The notes below the pieces were generated by a model. That model did no database searches and was not told where the DNA came from. It saw only the letters and a list, made by a program, of their open reading frames with translations. DNA of 64,000 nucleotides from assembly GCA_038501625.1 (NCBI GenBank), contig JAZAYU010000010.1, positions 6,841,380-6,905,379 of the forward strand, given 5' to 3'. This stretch comes from Corbicula japonica. Taxonomy: Eukaryota > Mollusca > Bivalvia > Venerida > Cyrenidae. Positions 22,201-35,389 of this stretch are shown here, in pieces (positions within the stretch are counted from its first letter, which is position 1; every line of letters begins with the position of its first letter). The position numbers and the translations under genes are program-made.

Positions 22201-25081
22201 AACAACATAGTAACTTTTTATATAAGATGATTAATTTTCTTGTGAACTGAGGTCTCACAAGTCAACACATACATACAAACACAATTTTATGTTTTCTTGT
22301 TACAAGATACAAAAATACAAATACCAACATATACTGATAGATTTAGTGTGCCTCTATCATACATTCATGCAACTTTAATAAATGAAAATAAAAAATGCAA
22401 ACCTTGTCTTCATTTTCCGAATATAATAGGCTTAGAACGTCTGGTCGGCAAGATTTGACTGTGAAAAGCGTAAAACAATCAAAGACGTGGTTGCCATTTT
22501 GAATCGGGAAGTTTTATATGAAAACAAATACATTGTGGATTACACGTTACTGTATATTTTCCACAGACACATATATAAGCGTATCGAGTTTTTCTGACAA
22601 AATGCGTTTACTTCAAGAATATATTTTATGTTACATGATCTCTCTAAATTGTAGGTAAACGGATGAATTCAGCAATGTATCGTCGTTGTATTCAACGCCC
22701 GTTAGGCTTATTAAGTTATTCATGTTATTATAAACATCTTTTTTTTATATAAAATCGTCAGCCATAGTCAATAGACATTAGTTTAAGTCGCATTTCATGA
22801 ATATCTACGTGTTACGGGAATGATGTAGAAAGAAGATAAAATGTCCGCAGACCTCCAAAATCTCAGGATTTTATCTGAAATCTCCGGACCGTAAGGTTCT
22901 TCTCCGGATCTAAGGATTTTCAGGCAAAATCTCAGGATTTAAAAATATTGAAAAGGATAATTAATGAAACATAAATTTAACTGAATTTAGAATGGGTTTT
23001 ACAATTATATTAATTAATATTAAGAAACTTGGTCTTGGTCACGGCTCCAAAATTTCCTGTTTATTGAGAGATTACGTGATAGTGAAGCGCTGCCTCGGGC
23101 ACACATGTACACAACAGCTAAGTGTCATAAAACTAAACTCGGACCTGAATATCGCAGTCCCGTTCATTTGTTTTGGTCCTTAGTCATTTTGATTTTAAAC
23201 AGAAATGAAAATATTATATTTCAAAACCTTCAGCGACAACAATTACGAACTTCAACATCAAAATAGTTTTTATTTAAAAAAACAACAAAACTCTCTGGAT
23301 TTTTTTTGAATAGGTTTTGGTTGGCCTGCCGTCCGGCAATATTCGTTTGGTTCAATGAATTTAACGATTTCTCGGGTTGTAGCTGGAATCATCCTATTAT
23401 GTAAATACGTAATATTTTTTCTCAAAAGCAAAACACGCAAAACACATATCAACCTAGTCGCCGACGAGCTACGTAAGAATATAATTATATGTCTCATTCC
23501 ACTATAAATTGTAGCGTTACAAAAAAATGCCGTAAAACGGTAAAATGTCCGATAATGTTCGTCTGAATTGTCAATTATACAGATTTATTTTTAGTAAACA
23601 CAATTCACGTGTGTATTTTTATAAAAAACCCAAACAAATCCGTTGGATACTCGCGTTCTGAAAATACCGCGATAAACAATGTTTAAAATGCGCATAAACT
23701 TTCTTGATGTGCTTGTAAATGATCATAACGTTTTTTTTTATTCTTCGTTGTTTGACTGAACTTACTTATTTATAAATTTGAAGTGATTAATCAACATTTT
23801 CTTAATTTTATAATCACTTAAATCACTTAGTCATATTAACAATAGTAAACGATGCCCCCTCGCGTGCATTTATCGACTAAATATGCTCTTCAATTTTAGA
23901 GAGCGCTAAGGGGAGGTAACAATGTGAAAGAACTCTATTACTGTCTTAAGTATTTTTGGTTTATTTTACCTAAAAACAATCTGTAATAGAAAGCTTATGA
24001 GTACTTGTTACATCAAAATTATTGAACTGAAACACTGTGTAAACCTAGGTTCACTTCAATACTTAATACTGGTGTAACATCAAAAGGGAGATAATATATT
24101 CATTTTTATAATTTGGCACATGTTTGTAGTGAACAAAATTTATATCTTTGGTTTTCATTTAATAATTTATTGTTACTTTGTTAGGCAATTCTACTATTAA
24201 CAAGACTTAATTTAACACTATGAAACTAATTTGAGTTATTTATCAAATTACAGGAATCTGAATTTCCATCAGAAAATATCCAGATAGGAAAAAAAATTAC
24301 ATTTTCCCAATGCAACGGATTTGTACCCCACCCATTAACATGTTACAAGAATTTACCAGTTGCAATGTTGCCAGCCTTATTGCCGCTCAAGCATTACAAA
24401 GAAACTAAAATATACTGTTTACAATAATTACATCTTCTAAACAGTAATTCTGGATTTAACTCAAACATTATTTTCTACCTTCACTTTTGTTGTCCACTTC
24501 ATTGCATGACGTCAAACAGTTCTATACCGCTTAAAATGGGGTATTATGTCAAATTTGGTTGATAGGGGTCTGACCAGAACCAAAGATCATGGAAACCTGT
24601 TTATGAATAATTAAATCAATTAATAAATACTTCATTCTTTCTTCCAGGATGCTAAATTCACCTGAAATGCATTTAAGAGATACTATTAAATAAATATTGT
24701 GAAGTTTCCATTTCTGTATAAACTTGGTGAATCCCTGAGGTGCTACTCTTTCTTTTTCTTCTTATGGTTTTCCCTGGGTTATTAATTTTGAGAATATCTG
24801 TTCTGATTAAATGACCTGTGAGACATATGAAATGGAGTGTAAGACAAAATTGAAAGTAGGAAAAACTTCTGATAGCGGATTTCATAAGGTCTACATGTAA
24901 CGCGCAATTATTGAAAAGTAAACATTAGATTTTCATTTCTTTGAAATTCTATACTTCAGAAAATCTTGTGTCAACTAAGTAGCTGGTTACGGTTTGGAAA
25001 TGGGTTATATCGGAAAATGTCATTCATTTCAGATCTGGTTATTTTCTGATGGAAATTCAGGCTCTTATGATCAAATGCATT

Positions 25082-25294
25082 AGTTTAATATTATTTATTT
25101 TACATCGATAGTGAAACAAGTTATTCCAACTTATATTAATCACGCTCGGTGACTGCTTCCTGGGTTTCCAACCAGTACTCGTACCGGATGTGGATTGAGG
25201 AAACTGCAGACAAACCTCATCCCTGGTGGGACTCGAACCCGCAGTCTCCGAATCTGGAGTCCGACACTCTACCCCTAGACCACTGATCTTCCAC
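25082..25294 (-). mobile_element. tRNA-derived SINE with 14 bp target duplication
   Basis: On the - strand a tRNA-like head has an A box (TGGTCTAGGGGTAGAG) and a B box (GGTTCGAGTCC), then GAGGTTTGTCTGCAGTTTCC and an A/T-rich tail. It is flanked by an exact TGATCAAATGCATT at 25068-25081 and 25295-25308. This is a cleanly bounded short interspersed element copied by a LINE. Confidence 0.88.
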
Positions 25295-25680
25295 TGATCA
25301 AATGCATTTATTAATATATCTGTTAAATCAATTCATGTATGAATTTTAACTTACTTTAAAGATAATTTTCAATAGATCAAAATGTGATAAAAAATAAATC
25401 TTTGTGAATCAGATGCTTTATATTCTTACACGAGTGACGATATTTAATTTAACCAAGTAATTAGGTAATCGTTCAAAATCCAACTTCTTTCAATGGAATA
25501 CATTGAAATAATTTGATTTGTTACATCTCTACAAGGTTCCACAATTAATATCGAGCTCTAGCTCGGGTCGCAAAGGTCGCAGGAATGCCCATTCACTAAC
25601 AAGTTTTTTTCGATGTCCCTTCCGTTTGCGCTGGTTACCGGCTGTGCAAAGCATAAGGCAATGTAAACACGGGAAAAAAG

Positions 25681-26595
25681 GTTGTAGGTAAAACCCTGAC
25701 CAGACCCAGACCCAGACCAGACCCCGGAAACTAACGATACGTTACGGAAATCTTCGCTCGTTTCCGACAATCGTCTAAAAAAATCACGGTGACTTTATAT
25801 TAAGAGATATAACTTTTTTTAAATTTTGTGGAAAACTATAGAAATATGTTCAGGATTAAGCATTCTATAAGATGTGGGCGCTTATGATTTCTTTTTCAAA
25901 TTGAAATTTGCCCTAAAGGGTATTAAAGCAAAATTATATTAAAATGTACGACCTATTGTCATTCAGTTCTGGGATTGTATTAATTTTATAATCAATAAGG
26001 TACGCAACTTAATTTGATGAAATTCTTTAATTTTAAGTCACAAATGTAAATTATAGAAAATTACAGAAAATAAGATCATTGAGGTTGGTATTGTGTATTT
26101 ACTGATTTAAGCTGTGCAAATTTACCACTTAATTAGCACTTAAGAATGATGATTATTATCCTGACTTGTCTTTAAATGGTTTAAAAAGTTATTGTCTTTT
26201 GTGATAGTTGTTTTAAAATCATTTTTTTTCATAACTAGTGATGAAAGTATTTGGCGAAAATTGCAATAAACAGAATATTGACCAGAGCTTTCTCGTATAT
26301 TATACACTGAGTTTTGTCGGGCCAATTATGATTATGGAGATTGTAAAGCAGACTGTTTTCAGATAATTCTGAAATTTATTATTTCATATTTCTGGCAGTG
26401 AAAAGAATTAAGATAAAGAAATAATTTAAAGCTTCAAAAAACACAAAAAAAACACGAATCGCTTATTAGCACACAATGTCATGTCGTTATTCTTATCGTA
26501 ATGTAATGTCGGAAACGAGCGAAGATTTCCGTACCATATCGTTAGTTTCCGGGGTCTGGTCTGGGTCTGGGTCTGGTCAGGGTTTTACCCACAAC
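25681..26595. mobile_element. Inverted-repeat element with 90 bp near-identical arms
   Basis: The left arm 25681-25770 and the inverse of the right arm 26506-26595 match over about 90 bp with roughly four mismatches (GTAAAACCCTGACCAGACCC, CCCCGGAAACTAACGATA, CGAAATCTTCGCTCGTTTCC-like words). The 735 bp between them is AT-rich without an open frame. The arms carry a GGTCTG/GGGTCTG mini-repeat. Confidence 0.75.
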
Positions 26596-26599
26596 CGGA

Positions 26600-28430
26600 A
26601 AAAACCTGACCGGTAAAAACTTACGGCAAAGTATTGTTTTGACAAATTTTGTTTATTGGCCTTATTTTTATTAATCGCTAATTGCAAAATATCTTTAAAA
26701 ATTAAATTTTATTATTCGTTAGCATTATTATCGGACTAGCATTTTGGAAGGCAAAAAAAATAAATCGTTAGTTTAGAGAGTAGGTTGTCGTTCGTTGTAA
26801 CCAATAGCAATACTAGCAATCGGCCATTTTTAGACTAAGGAAACAAGTTGAAAACTACTGGATGGCAGCTTGTCAGTGGATTATTAGGCCTTTAAATTCA
26901 ATGGAGCATAAGGCCCAGTGACGGAAAAATCAGATGCATGGAGTTTTTCTTGAAAAAAAGATGTAAGGCTGGTGAGAACCAACTTTTATGTGAAGTTGAA
27001 TTGTGAAATGGACCTCGCAATGTTCAGTCACTCAGTGTGAGAAACAGAGCTTAGCGTAGACCAGCGTCACAATTCAGTTTTGTATAAGAGTTTTTTGTCA
27101 CTGGTCATGTTCGTCATTCAGACATGTGAGCCCATGGCAGTCGAAGAAATTGTTTGTGAAATAGCTGAAAACTGAACACGAGGTAGGCCTATGAGATTTC
27201 TTTTATAATTTTTATAAAACACCTGACACAAGAGCAAATCTACACCACAGAGTCTTTGAAGACTGATCCTGTTTTCTAAAACTGTTTTAGAAACTGGCCG
27301 CCCCTGCCCTACTCACGCCCCTCCCCCCCCCCCCAAAAAAAAAAATTAAAAAAAATAAGGGTCTACACTGGGTCTACACTGCATAAACATAATGTTTATG
27401 TTTATTGTTTTGGTTGAGAGATTGGGATCATTATCAGTCTATCCACACCAAATTTACTATCAAATACCATGGATTTGGTATAAGGATTACAGTCAATAGG
27501 CCACAAACAAGTCAAATGGGCCACACTTTATTTTGAAAAGCTCAATTAGGCCACAAAAATATGCCACATTTTTATTTTATTTATAAAGATTGTATTATCA
27601 TTGTGTTAATACAAGTTGCTTCATTGATTGGACATTTTGTACAAAGCAACATACATGTACTTTTTCCAGATTTTTGTCCAAGACTATCATGACTAAACAG
27701 CAGGGAAAACAATTGACAAAATGTTGCAACAAAAGAAAAGAACATTATAATTATTTCTTTTTTGTGATAGCAATTTAAACAAAAAACATTAACATAGATA
27801 AATATAAAAATGTTTTATATGAACAAAATAAGTTCTATCAGAACTACAATTTACATCATTTATGTGACAATATGCTCTTTTGATCTATGACCTTAGTCTA
27901 CACAAGTCACTAAGTCTTGCTCTACACTAGCACAGAATCTTATATTGATGCAGTTGCAACATAAGCTGTGTATTTTGCATTGTCCAACATGGAAATTGGT
28001 TTAGAAATAAATTTATTTATTTATTTAATATGACACCTTTGATTTTGCATTAGCACCTCTGATTGTTACTGGAAGTGTTGTAAATTGTGATCTTATATAA
28101 CAATGTGACACCCTGACAAAAATGATAGAATCAACACCTTGGGTAGGTGTAGGGAACAGATTATGACTATAACACAAATTAAATTACTTTTTGATGACAG
28201 TCCAATTTTTATGACAGTCCAAATTTTAAAGCAAAAATGACAATCAGATGATGTTTTATTTGTTCTTGAGTTTCAGGATGACAAGCACAATTTTAGATAT
28301 CAATTTAACAATGATACTATTTTCTAAAAGCTTATGTAAATCTAAAAACGAAACTAACTCTTTACAGTGATTGTCATATACACTTGACTTACAAGTACTA
28401 CCTGAAATGACTTGTGGCCTATTTGACATG
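26600..28430. other. Gene-free stretch
   Basis: Contains a homopolymer C/A run at 27314-27346 and a non-coding stretch at 26800-27190 of more balanced composition, with a YY1-like GGCCATTTTT at 26822. No coding exon recognised. Confidence 0.5.
27314..27346. repeat. Poly-C / poly-A run
   Basis: A run of C followed by a run of A on the + strand. Confidence 0.9.
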
Positions 28431-28939
28431 ATACCTCAAAAATCACATTATTATATCATGCATGAGTAAGCAAACCAATGTTAGACACACTTTTTCGGCG
28501 TTAGCTGTCTAAGCTCACTTTTGACCTAGTTTTTCGACCAATGAAATGTTGTAAATAATACTCGTATTCTCTTATTATGCAGAGGGAAAATGAAATAAAC
28601 TATTTCGATTGGTAGCTATTTTCACCAGAGAGGCATCTAGCAGGCTGGAGAGGTAGGTATCTAGTGGGATTTCATTATTATGCAGCGGAAAAATCAAATA
28701 GATTAATTAGATTGGTTGTTAGTGGGTGTTGTATTGGAGGAAAAACATATTTACGATTTAAGTAACCAGTTAAGTCAATAGTGATTGCTGAAATACAATA
28801 TTATATGGAATATTCTTGGGTGTCACTTGCATACAATACACAGTGTAAAACGAAAGAGAAGTGTAGATATTCCTAGTTCTTACTGGTTCCTTCTAGTTCC
28901 TTTGATACTGATTGTTAATTTCAAGTTCGTAAGACAAGT

Positions 28940-29015
28940 TCATTGTAGTGTAGTGGCTAACACTCTCGCCTCTCAAAGCGGAGGCCCCGGGTTCAATACT
29001 CAGGACGGACACTTT
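28940..29015 (+). repeat. tRNA-like sequence (pseudogene or SINE head)
   Basis: TAGTGTAGTGGCTAACAC resembles an A box and GGGTTCAATACTC a B box, with a Glu-like CTC in the presumed anticodon loop and a T-run (ACTTTTTTT) after it as a Pol III terminator. The T-stem does not pair well, so it is probably not a working tRNA. Confidence 0.5.
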
Positions 29016-29029
29016 TTTTAAACTTAATA

Positions 29030-32000
29030 TAGTACGTAAAAGTTGGTAGATTTCGCTCTTGTAACAGGCTGTTAATATTTATATTTATTAAATTTCAAGG
29101 ACATTAATTCATTTTGAATTCTCACTCTACACGAGGTATTTTATTGAAACTGAATATTTTGCTTCTTTAACCGACTTGTTATCACTATATGAAATTGTTG
29201 CAACAGCTTCAACATTTTTTTAAAGACACTTTCAATAAATTTATGAGCTGTCATGATTCGGTCTCTTAATCTCTAAATCATACTAAGAAGGCAGGGAGGG
29301 TTCGTCAACAGCTATAACAAATAAAATAAAATAACTAAACTGTGTCTGCATTGCCTCTCTGTATTTCTTTCTTTCTTATATACATGTATATATAAATCTT
29401 TTCCATCAACGCCGTTTATCTTTTTTAAAGATATTTCTTGTTTATATATAGTTTGGCCAAATACATGACAGATTGCCCTAAATGTATGAACTTTCAGGTT
29501 TTATAAATTTTATAGACAATAATTTGCTCAAAGTAACTACTGATTAAAACCATTTAAATTTTAATACACAGTAATATAAGATTTTAAATAAAAGAGAAAT
29601 TTACCCTTTTACTCCACAGATGCCTTTTTACCCATATGAGACCTGTATGACATCTGTGCAATCTGATCAGGATCTACACTATTCACTTTTTGGTCAGAAA
29701 TAACCTAATGATTTAAACAAGTGAACATTGCAAACCCTGATCAGAAACCATGGATGTGCTGGCTGATCTGAATCTACACAGTTCCTCCATGCCATAAAAG
29801 TGCGTACATGGAGGAAAGGGTTTATCTCCACATTATATTATCAGTTATCAGTTGGGACCAAAATGTTTGACCAGAAAGCAGACTACATGTGTATCAAATA
29901 TCAAGTTAGAGCTCATTTTGGGAATTAAAAGTGTTCTATTATTACCATTTTTTTCTGTCATGTGCACATTTCAACATGATTTCATAATCAAAATATGTAT
30001 GTGAGATACATGTATAATCAAATACACTATTTACAAGGTGTCTGTTTTGTTTTGTTGTGTTTTTTTTTCAAACTTTGTTAAATATGCATGGTGTCACTAA
30101 ATTTGCTCAGCATCAAAAAGTTGTGTTTAAGAAAATAAAAAAATCAAAGCTTTTATAATCATTTAAATTGTTGAAACAAAAATGTAGATTGCTGTGAAGA
30201 GGAAGAAAAACATTTCTTGCCATGTCGGTGGGTTTTTGGCCTCTTTCAATACATGTGAAAATCTGAAAATACCGGTACTTGGATCTGCTTAAGCTGGACT
30301 TTTACACAGAAAACTTTTTTCAGAGAAATTTACCTATTTTTTGCAGTAGTTATGCCTACTTTTCTGCAATAAAAATATAAAATCAAGAAAATACCAACTG
30401 GAATGAGCTTCAGAACTTGAAATTCACATTTTCCAGTATATATATTACATGTATAACATACTTACCAGACAGAGATCCAAAAGTGGTTATGAATAATGGC
30501 ATTTTTATATCCAATTGATGTGTTCCCAGGTTTACATTTTTACAATAATCTGAGTTCTCTTAACATTGTTATACATTTAAAAAAAATGGACCAACAACAT
30601 TTTTAGTGCATGATTTGATTGGCAACAGCAATTCATTTGGTAAGGAAAATAGATATAAAGAAGCATTTTGTTTCAAATCAGTTACTAAGACCTGTAAAGG
30701 AGTGTTACATATGGATAATCAGACTACATGACATTGTACATGTTTATTTTTAATTGATTGAGATTATTTCATCTATTTTAGCACAATAGTTGAACTGTTT
30801 TTCAACTTAAATGAGTAACTATCATGCACATTCAAGTAACTTGGCTCAATTATGTATCATATTGTCACAATATTTTTCACACAGCATTTATTGCTTCAAT
30901 ATCACTGTTTTTAATAACTAAAAATTCCTATGGCATTGTCATTCCTGCAGATATTTTCAAATGATTTTGCACAAATATGCCCCAAAATCTAGATGATGTA
31001 TTACACTATATATTGAAGTCTCAATGTGGTGTTTAATGTGATGTATATAAAAACAGTACTTTTTAGGTCTAGATTATAACTTTATGCATATACATGCATA
31101 TATATTTTTGAATAGCATGACACAACTTTGTGCAATTACAAGTTACAAATTCAAGTTTAATCAAGGTAACATTCTAAAAAATAACATTTATACTTCAGTC
31201 AATAATATATCAGGCACAATGTGACATAATTATTAGAAATTACATGTATCAATTAAGAATTTATCAATATTCAATATTGCGTTAATCGAGGTAATGGAAA
31301 ACATTTGGGTTGTAAAATTTAAGCAAGAAGCCTTTATGTTTTACACATTAAAAACCCAAATGGTTAGTAAAAGTCAGATTGAAAGTTGTGCAGCTGAATT
31401 CAGAGAAAGTTGATGCAGACTTAAATTCTTTCCTAAAATCACATATTATATCATGCATGAGTAGGCTAACAAATGTTGGACACTATTTATTTTTTAATAT
31501 TTTGGCCAATTACATGACAAAATAAAACATTATCTGAGATTATAACAGCTAGAGCTCGATAAGAGGCAGTGCCTTAGTTCATATTATCCCCAATGATTAG
31601 GGCCCGAAATTTAATTAAAAATTCGCTTAGTCCTACGGTCGATTTTGAGACTCCTACTTTCATTTTGGAGAGTGCATTAATTAAATGACGTAACGTTCAA
31701 TAAAACCCAAAGAGCCAAAATCATGTTTACTGCGGTGTAGTCTTTCGAATCTAAAATTTCAAGTTTTACAATGATTTTGTAACGTACCATTCGAAAACCA
31801 TCAAATCCACCTCCATTTCCATATGAAGAATTCTACCGTCTACATATATATACAAAGAGAACTGCTATTGTCAATATACATTCAAAAGTAACATGTGTGT
31901 TATAAAAACATTGCATCACGAAAATAACTCGATAAATACTCACTGTTCAGTTGATTACGATGGATTTTTCGTCTTCATCGAACGTTGTCAAATCCAATAT

Positions 32001-32210
32001 GGCGTTCCGCCATTAGGTATTCATGCGCGTTCATGACTCAAAATCTTGTCTGACGTTCCACGAGTTAAATTTCTTCAAATATTGATTGATTCCATATTTT
32101 TAAATATAAATTTTATCGTTTTGCACAGAATTACAAAATTGACCGCTTTGTAGCATTGACTTACTTTTTGAAACTAAGAACTATATTCTAGGGAAGCAAG
32201 CATACATGAT
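29030..32210. other. Gene-free AT-rich stretch
   Basis: No exon recognised. It holds a family E copy (29600-29830). The segment at 31438-31480 (TATATCATGCATGAGTAGGC, AATGTTGGACAC) repeats one at 28441-28490. Confidence 0.5.
29600..29830. repeat. Repeat family E copy
   Basis: Contains CTGATCAGGATCTACAC, AGAAATAACC, GGCTGATCTGAATCTACAC and CATGGAGGAAAGGG, paralleling 21975-22200. Confidence 0.6.
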
Positions 32211-32212
32211 AT

Positions 32213-32281
32213 GGTAGCATGCAAGTACTGTCGTTACTACATTGAAATAAAGAAGGAGTTACGACAGTATTGCATGCAACC
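32213..32281. repeat. Short near-perfect hairpin
   Basis: GCATGCAAGTACTGTCGTTAC and its inverse (GTTACGACAGTATTGCATGC) form a stem of more than 20 bp with one bulge around a loop of about 17 bases. GGT/ACC pairs extend the stem outward. It may be a small MITE remnant or a hairpin RNA source. Confidence 0.6.
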
Positions 32282-32289
32282 CTCAAATT

Positions 32290-33420
32290 GTTAGGTTCAT
32301 AGTAAGTCGAAAACGATTGTCGAAACTGCTTAAACTGACTCGGCCTAACGGCCGACCCAAAAACTTATCTGTACCAGTTATAATCTTATCCGCAACATTT
32401 GTCAATTTGTTACAATATATCGAGAAGGCCTCATTTCATGTTTACTTCCCTTTCAAGTCAGAACTTTTTTCTCCTCTTAGACTATCATATATTTAAAAAC
32501 GTCTCTGTCATTTGAAAACGTTTCTTTATTCTGACAAAGAATCGCAAAATATTATTAATAAAATATGTAATATTTTTCTAGCAAATCCATAATTCTGACG
32601 CAAAAGTTGTCGCCTTTGTGTGCGTCTGTGCTACATAAATAAAGTAATCTTTAAAATAACTTGAAGATCAAAACGTTAATTTAGCATCAGGACAATATAT
32701 TTCCTCACTTGGTGGTCGCTTGCAAAAATATTTAGCAAACTGATTTTAATCGTATAACCGAAAGAAGTCATGAATGGATTATGTTTCGAATATATTCATG
32801 GATTTCAGTATCATCTCATCGACATTATCTGCACACGTTTACACTTTTCATTCATTGATTTCACCTTAAAATTGTATTTATTCTATGTTACTTGCAATCT
32901 CATTGTCTCATTAAATCAATGACCAAAATAAAGTTAATTACATTATGACAGTGACAATTTCATTAACGTGTGAATATTGTCCCCTCCAAATCTTCAAATA
33001 AAGCCATTGATAGCTTTTAAATGGAAGAAAAACAACAACAGGAAAATGATGACATTGTTTATACATGTATTAGAAATAACGCAAATAAAACAGACCTCGT
33101 AGTTGGACTCTGTCGATTTTCAATACTGCAACTAGCGAGGCGAGTAAGTTGCGAGTAATGGTTTTCTGCAAGCTTTAGTATCTGCGATATCATCGATAAA
33201 CGTGTACAATGCCAATAAGTCATATCATTTTATGCATGGGAAATATTACGCAAATGGATCGTAAGTATTTTATGCTTAATTCTAGTATATTTTTATGTAT
33301 AATATCACTTATCATGAAAAAATACTTTAGAACAACATCACACTTACGTAAGCCTGACTAATATTAATATCCTAAGGAAATATTTTCATATTTTGCAGAT
33401 TAACTTTTAAATCTGCCAGC
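32290..33420. other. Gene-free AT-rich stretch
   Basis: No exon, repeat family or RNA gene recognised, apart from a short palindrome TCGGCCTAACGGCCGA near 32339. Confidence 0.5.
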
Positions 33421-33424
33421 CACA

Positions 33425-33545
33425 ATCTATGCCCAAGATCATAAAACTATATCGATACTATATTATTTGCTGAAACTGTTGCCAATCAGTTGCTTTAGAT
33501 TTTAGACTGCTCTCCAATCTTAGTTTATGATCTTGGGCCCTACTA
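33425..33545. mobile_element. Palindromic MITE family B, diverged copy
   Basis: Ends GCCCAAGATCATAAAACTA and TTAGTTTATGATCTTGGGC as inverted termini; the inner part is decayed but keeps GCCAATCAG. Confidence 0.8.
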
Positions 33546-33549
33546 TCTC

Positions 33550-35230
33550 CCGGACCTTTCTAAGTGTCATTTGTAAGAAAACTGAAGAAGAAGCAGCTTT
33601 AAATGTGCTATAAACCAATCAGTAAGACCAACTCATAAGTGTCTTGAGTTTTAAACTCTACACTATAATACTAAGAGAATCTGGCATTTTCCATAATATC
33701 GTTTTCATAAAAAGGTAAAATGCTTGTCATCCCAAGAAAAAGTCGTCTAAGATATTTCTTACGAGTATAAAAACAGCTTTGATTATTAATGCAACAACAT
33801 TAAATCTTACTTTTGTTTTTGGTATTTTTAAAATCGCTATGGAAGAAAATAATTATATGCAAACTCTTTCACCCTTTTCTATTTTCACTGTCCCATTGCC
33901 TTCCTCTGTGGCACCTGTCTGTCCGTCCGTTTGCTCTGTCTCTGTCAGTAACCGTTGTCCAGTTATAATGATATCGTTTTTATTCTCTTCTTTTTTTCAG
34001 CGTTACTTAAGTATCCTTTTATAATGGGATGTGATGGTGGTGGGGTTAGCTAGCGTGGCGCTGTGGCCTTGACAGTAGCAGTACTTGTTCAGTTCTGTGT
34101 CTTAGCACATCACCTTAACGATTACAGGTAGGCCACAGTTTTGAATGCGTATTTCACTTTCCATTAATCGTTTCAACGTAAAAGCATTGCCGCTTTTTTA
34201 CGTTTTATATATTTTGAAAAATATCATAATAAAACTGCCAAATAATTGTCTTTAGTGATTATGACTTGTATGAAGTATGCATTTTCAATGTAACATTTCT
34301 ATCAAGAGAAAGTCTTATTGCATGTAAGAATATCTCAACAAATACAACTTCATGATAACATCATTTTCCTTCAAGTCAAATCTTTTGCTTTGAAGATTGT
34401 GATTTGCAATTATCAATAATATTAAACGGTGACACGGTGACTTGAATGGTGAGACTAAATACTTGAACAAAGCGAGATTGTTGATAAGATAAGCCTTAGA
34501 GAATAAACGTTGCTATAAATGAAGTTAAATTGTTGAACGACACATGAATAATGTGCAATGTGAATTTTAATTAAATAATTTATTTTCTTTTTTGCTCATT
34601 GCGAGATATATAAATTCCTTCGCTGTATCTAAACGTACTATAACAAAGTTTTCAAACAGTTTATGTAAATTTATTGGCGTTTCAGTTTAAATGATAGTTT
34701 AAAGTAAATTTAAAGTTAAAAAGAGTAGAAAATCTGGAATACGGATGAATATTATGGTTTTGGGTTCTCTGGTATGTTAATATTTGGGGCCTTAAAATCT
34801 GTATGTTCCTAAACAGGTATGTATAAAAAGTAAAATAATAATAACAAGGAACAACGAATCCTAACCTATTATCCGGAATTGTGAGCTGGTTTAACACAGT
34901 TTGATAAATAGATGAAAAAGGGATTTTAGATTTTTAAAAATATATATTTTGTTATGAAATATTGTAAATGATAATGCCCATGACCCGAACTTGTATCGCT
35001 CGGCGACATCGTCTAGCCAAATCCGAAAATCCGATAATCCGATTACCCGACAGATGCAGCTATCCGGAACAAATGCAAAAAGTTTGCGCGGATAACTTAA
35101 GAACGGTTATATACTGATAGCCAGACCGACTTTATGTACGGGGAAACTTACTCAGGCCGCCTCAATATAATAAGATTAACTTATATTAGCAGTTATACGA
35201 ATGACTATCCGATCCTAATAATCTGCGTTG
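33550..35230. other. Gene-free stretch
   Basis: No confident exon. A hydrophobic frame before a GTAGGC donor at 34052-34128 was considered and not called. A short fragment like the body of SINE D (TATGTACGGGGAAAC) lies at 35135. Confidence 0.45.
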
Positions 35231-35234
35231 AGTT

Positions 35235-35385
35235 CAGGGCTGAAGGTTATAAAACTGAGATTGTAAACCAACCTTAAATCTCAAGCATCTGATTGGCTGA
35301 AATGGCGACTGGTCTGACTGCCAATCAGATGCATGAGATTTAAGACTGGTTTCCATGCTCAGTTTTATAACCTTGGGCACAGCTT
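35235..35385. mobile_element. Palindromic MITE family B, near-complete copy
   Basis: AGGTTATAAAACTGAG and its inverse CTCAGTTTTATAACCTTGGG bound arms with AAATCTCAAGCATCTGATTGG and its complement. The centre reads GGCGACTGGTCTGACTGCC. Confidence 0.85.
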
Positions 35386-35389
35386 AACA

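Larger units (their letters stand above)
20240..25065. other. Gene-free stretch
   Basis: No coding exon recognised; short frames at 20517-20741 and 21020-21328 (both -) look like chance. It holds the repeats listed at 21540-21960 and 21975-22200, and a local run of CTCAGGATTT/TCCGGA words at 22857-22941. Confidence 0.55.

Noticed and set aside
28940..29015. Functional tRNA-Glu gene
   Set aside because: Boxes and a terminator are present, but T-stem and anticodon-stem pairing is poor; treated as a tRNA-derived relic.
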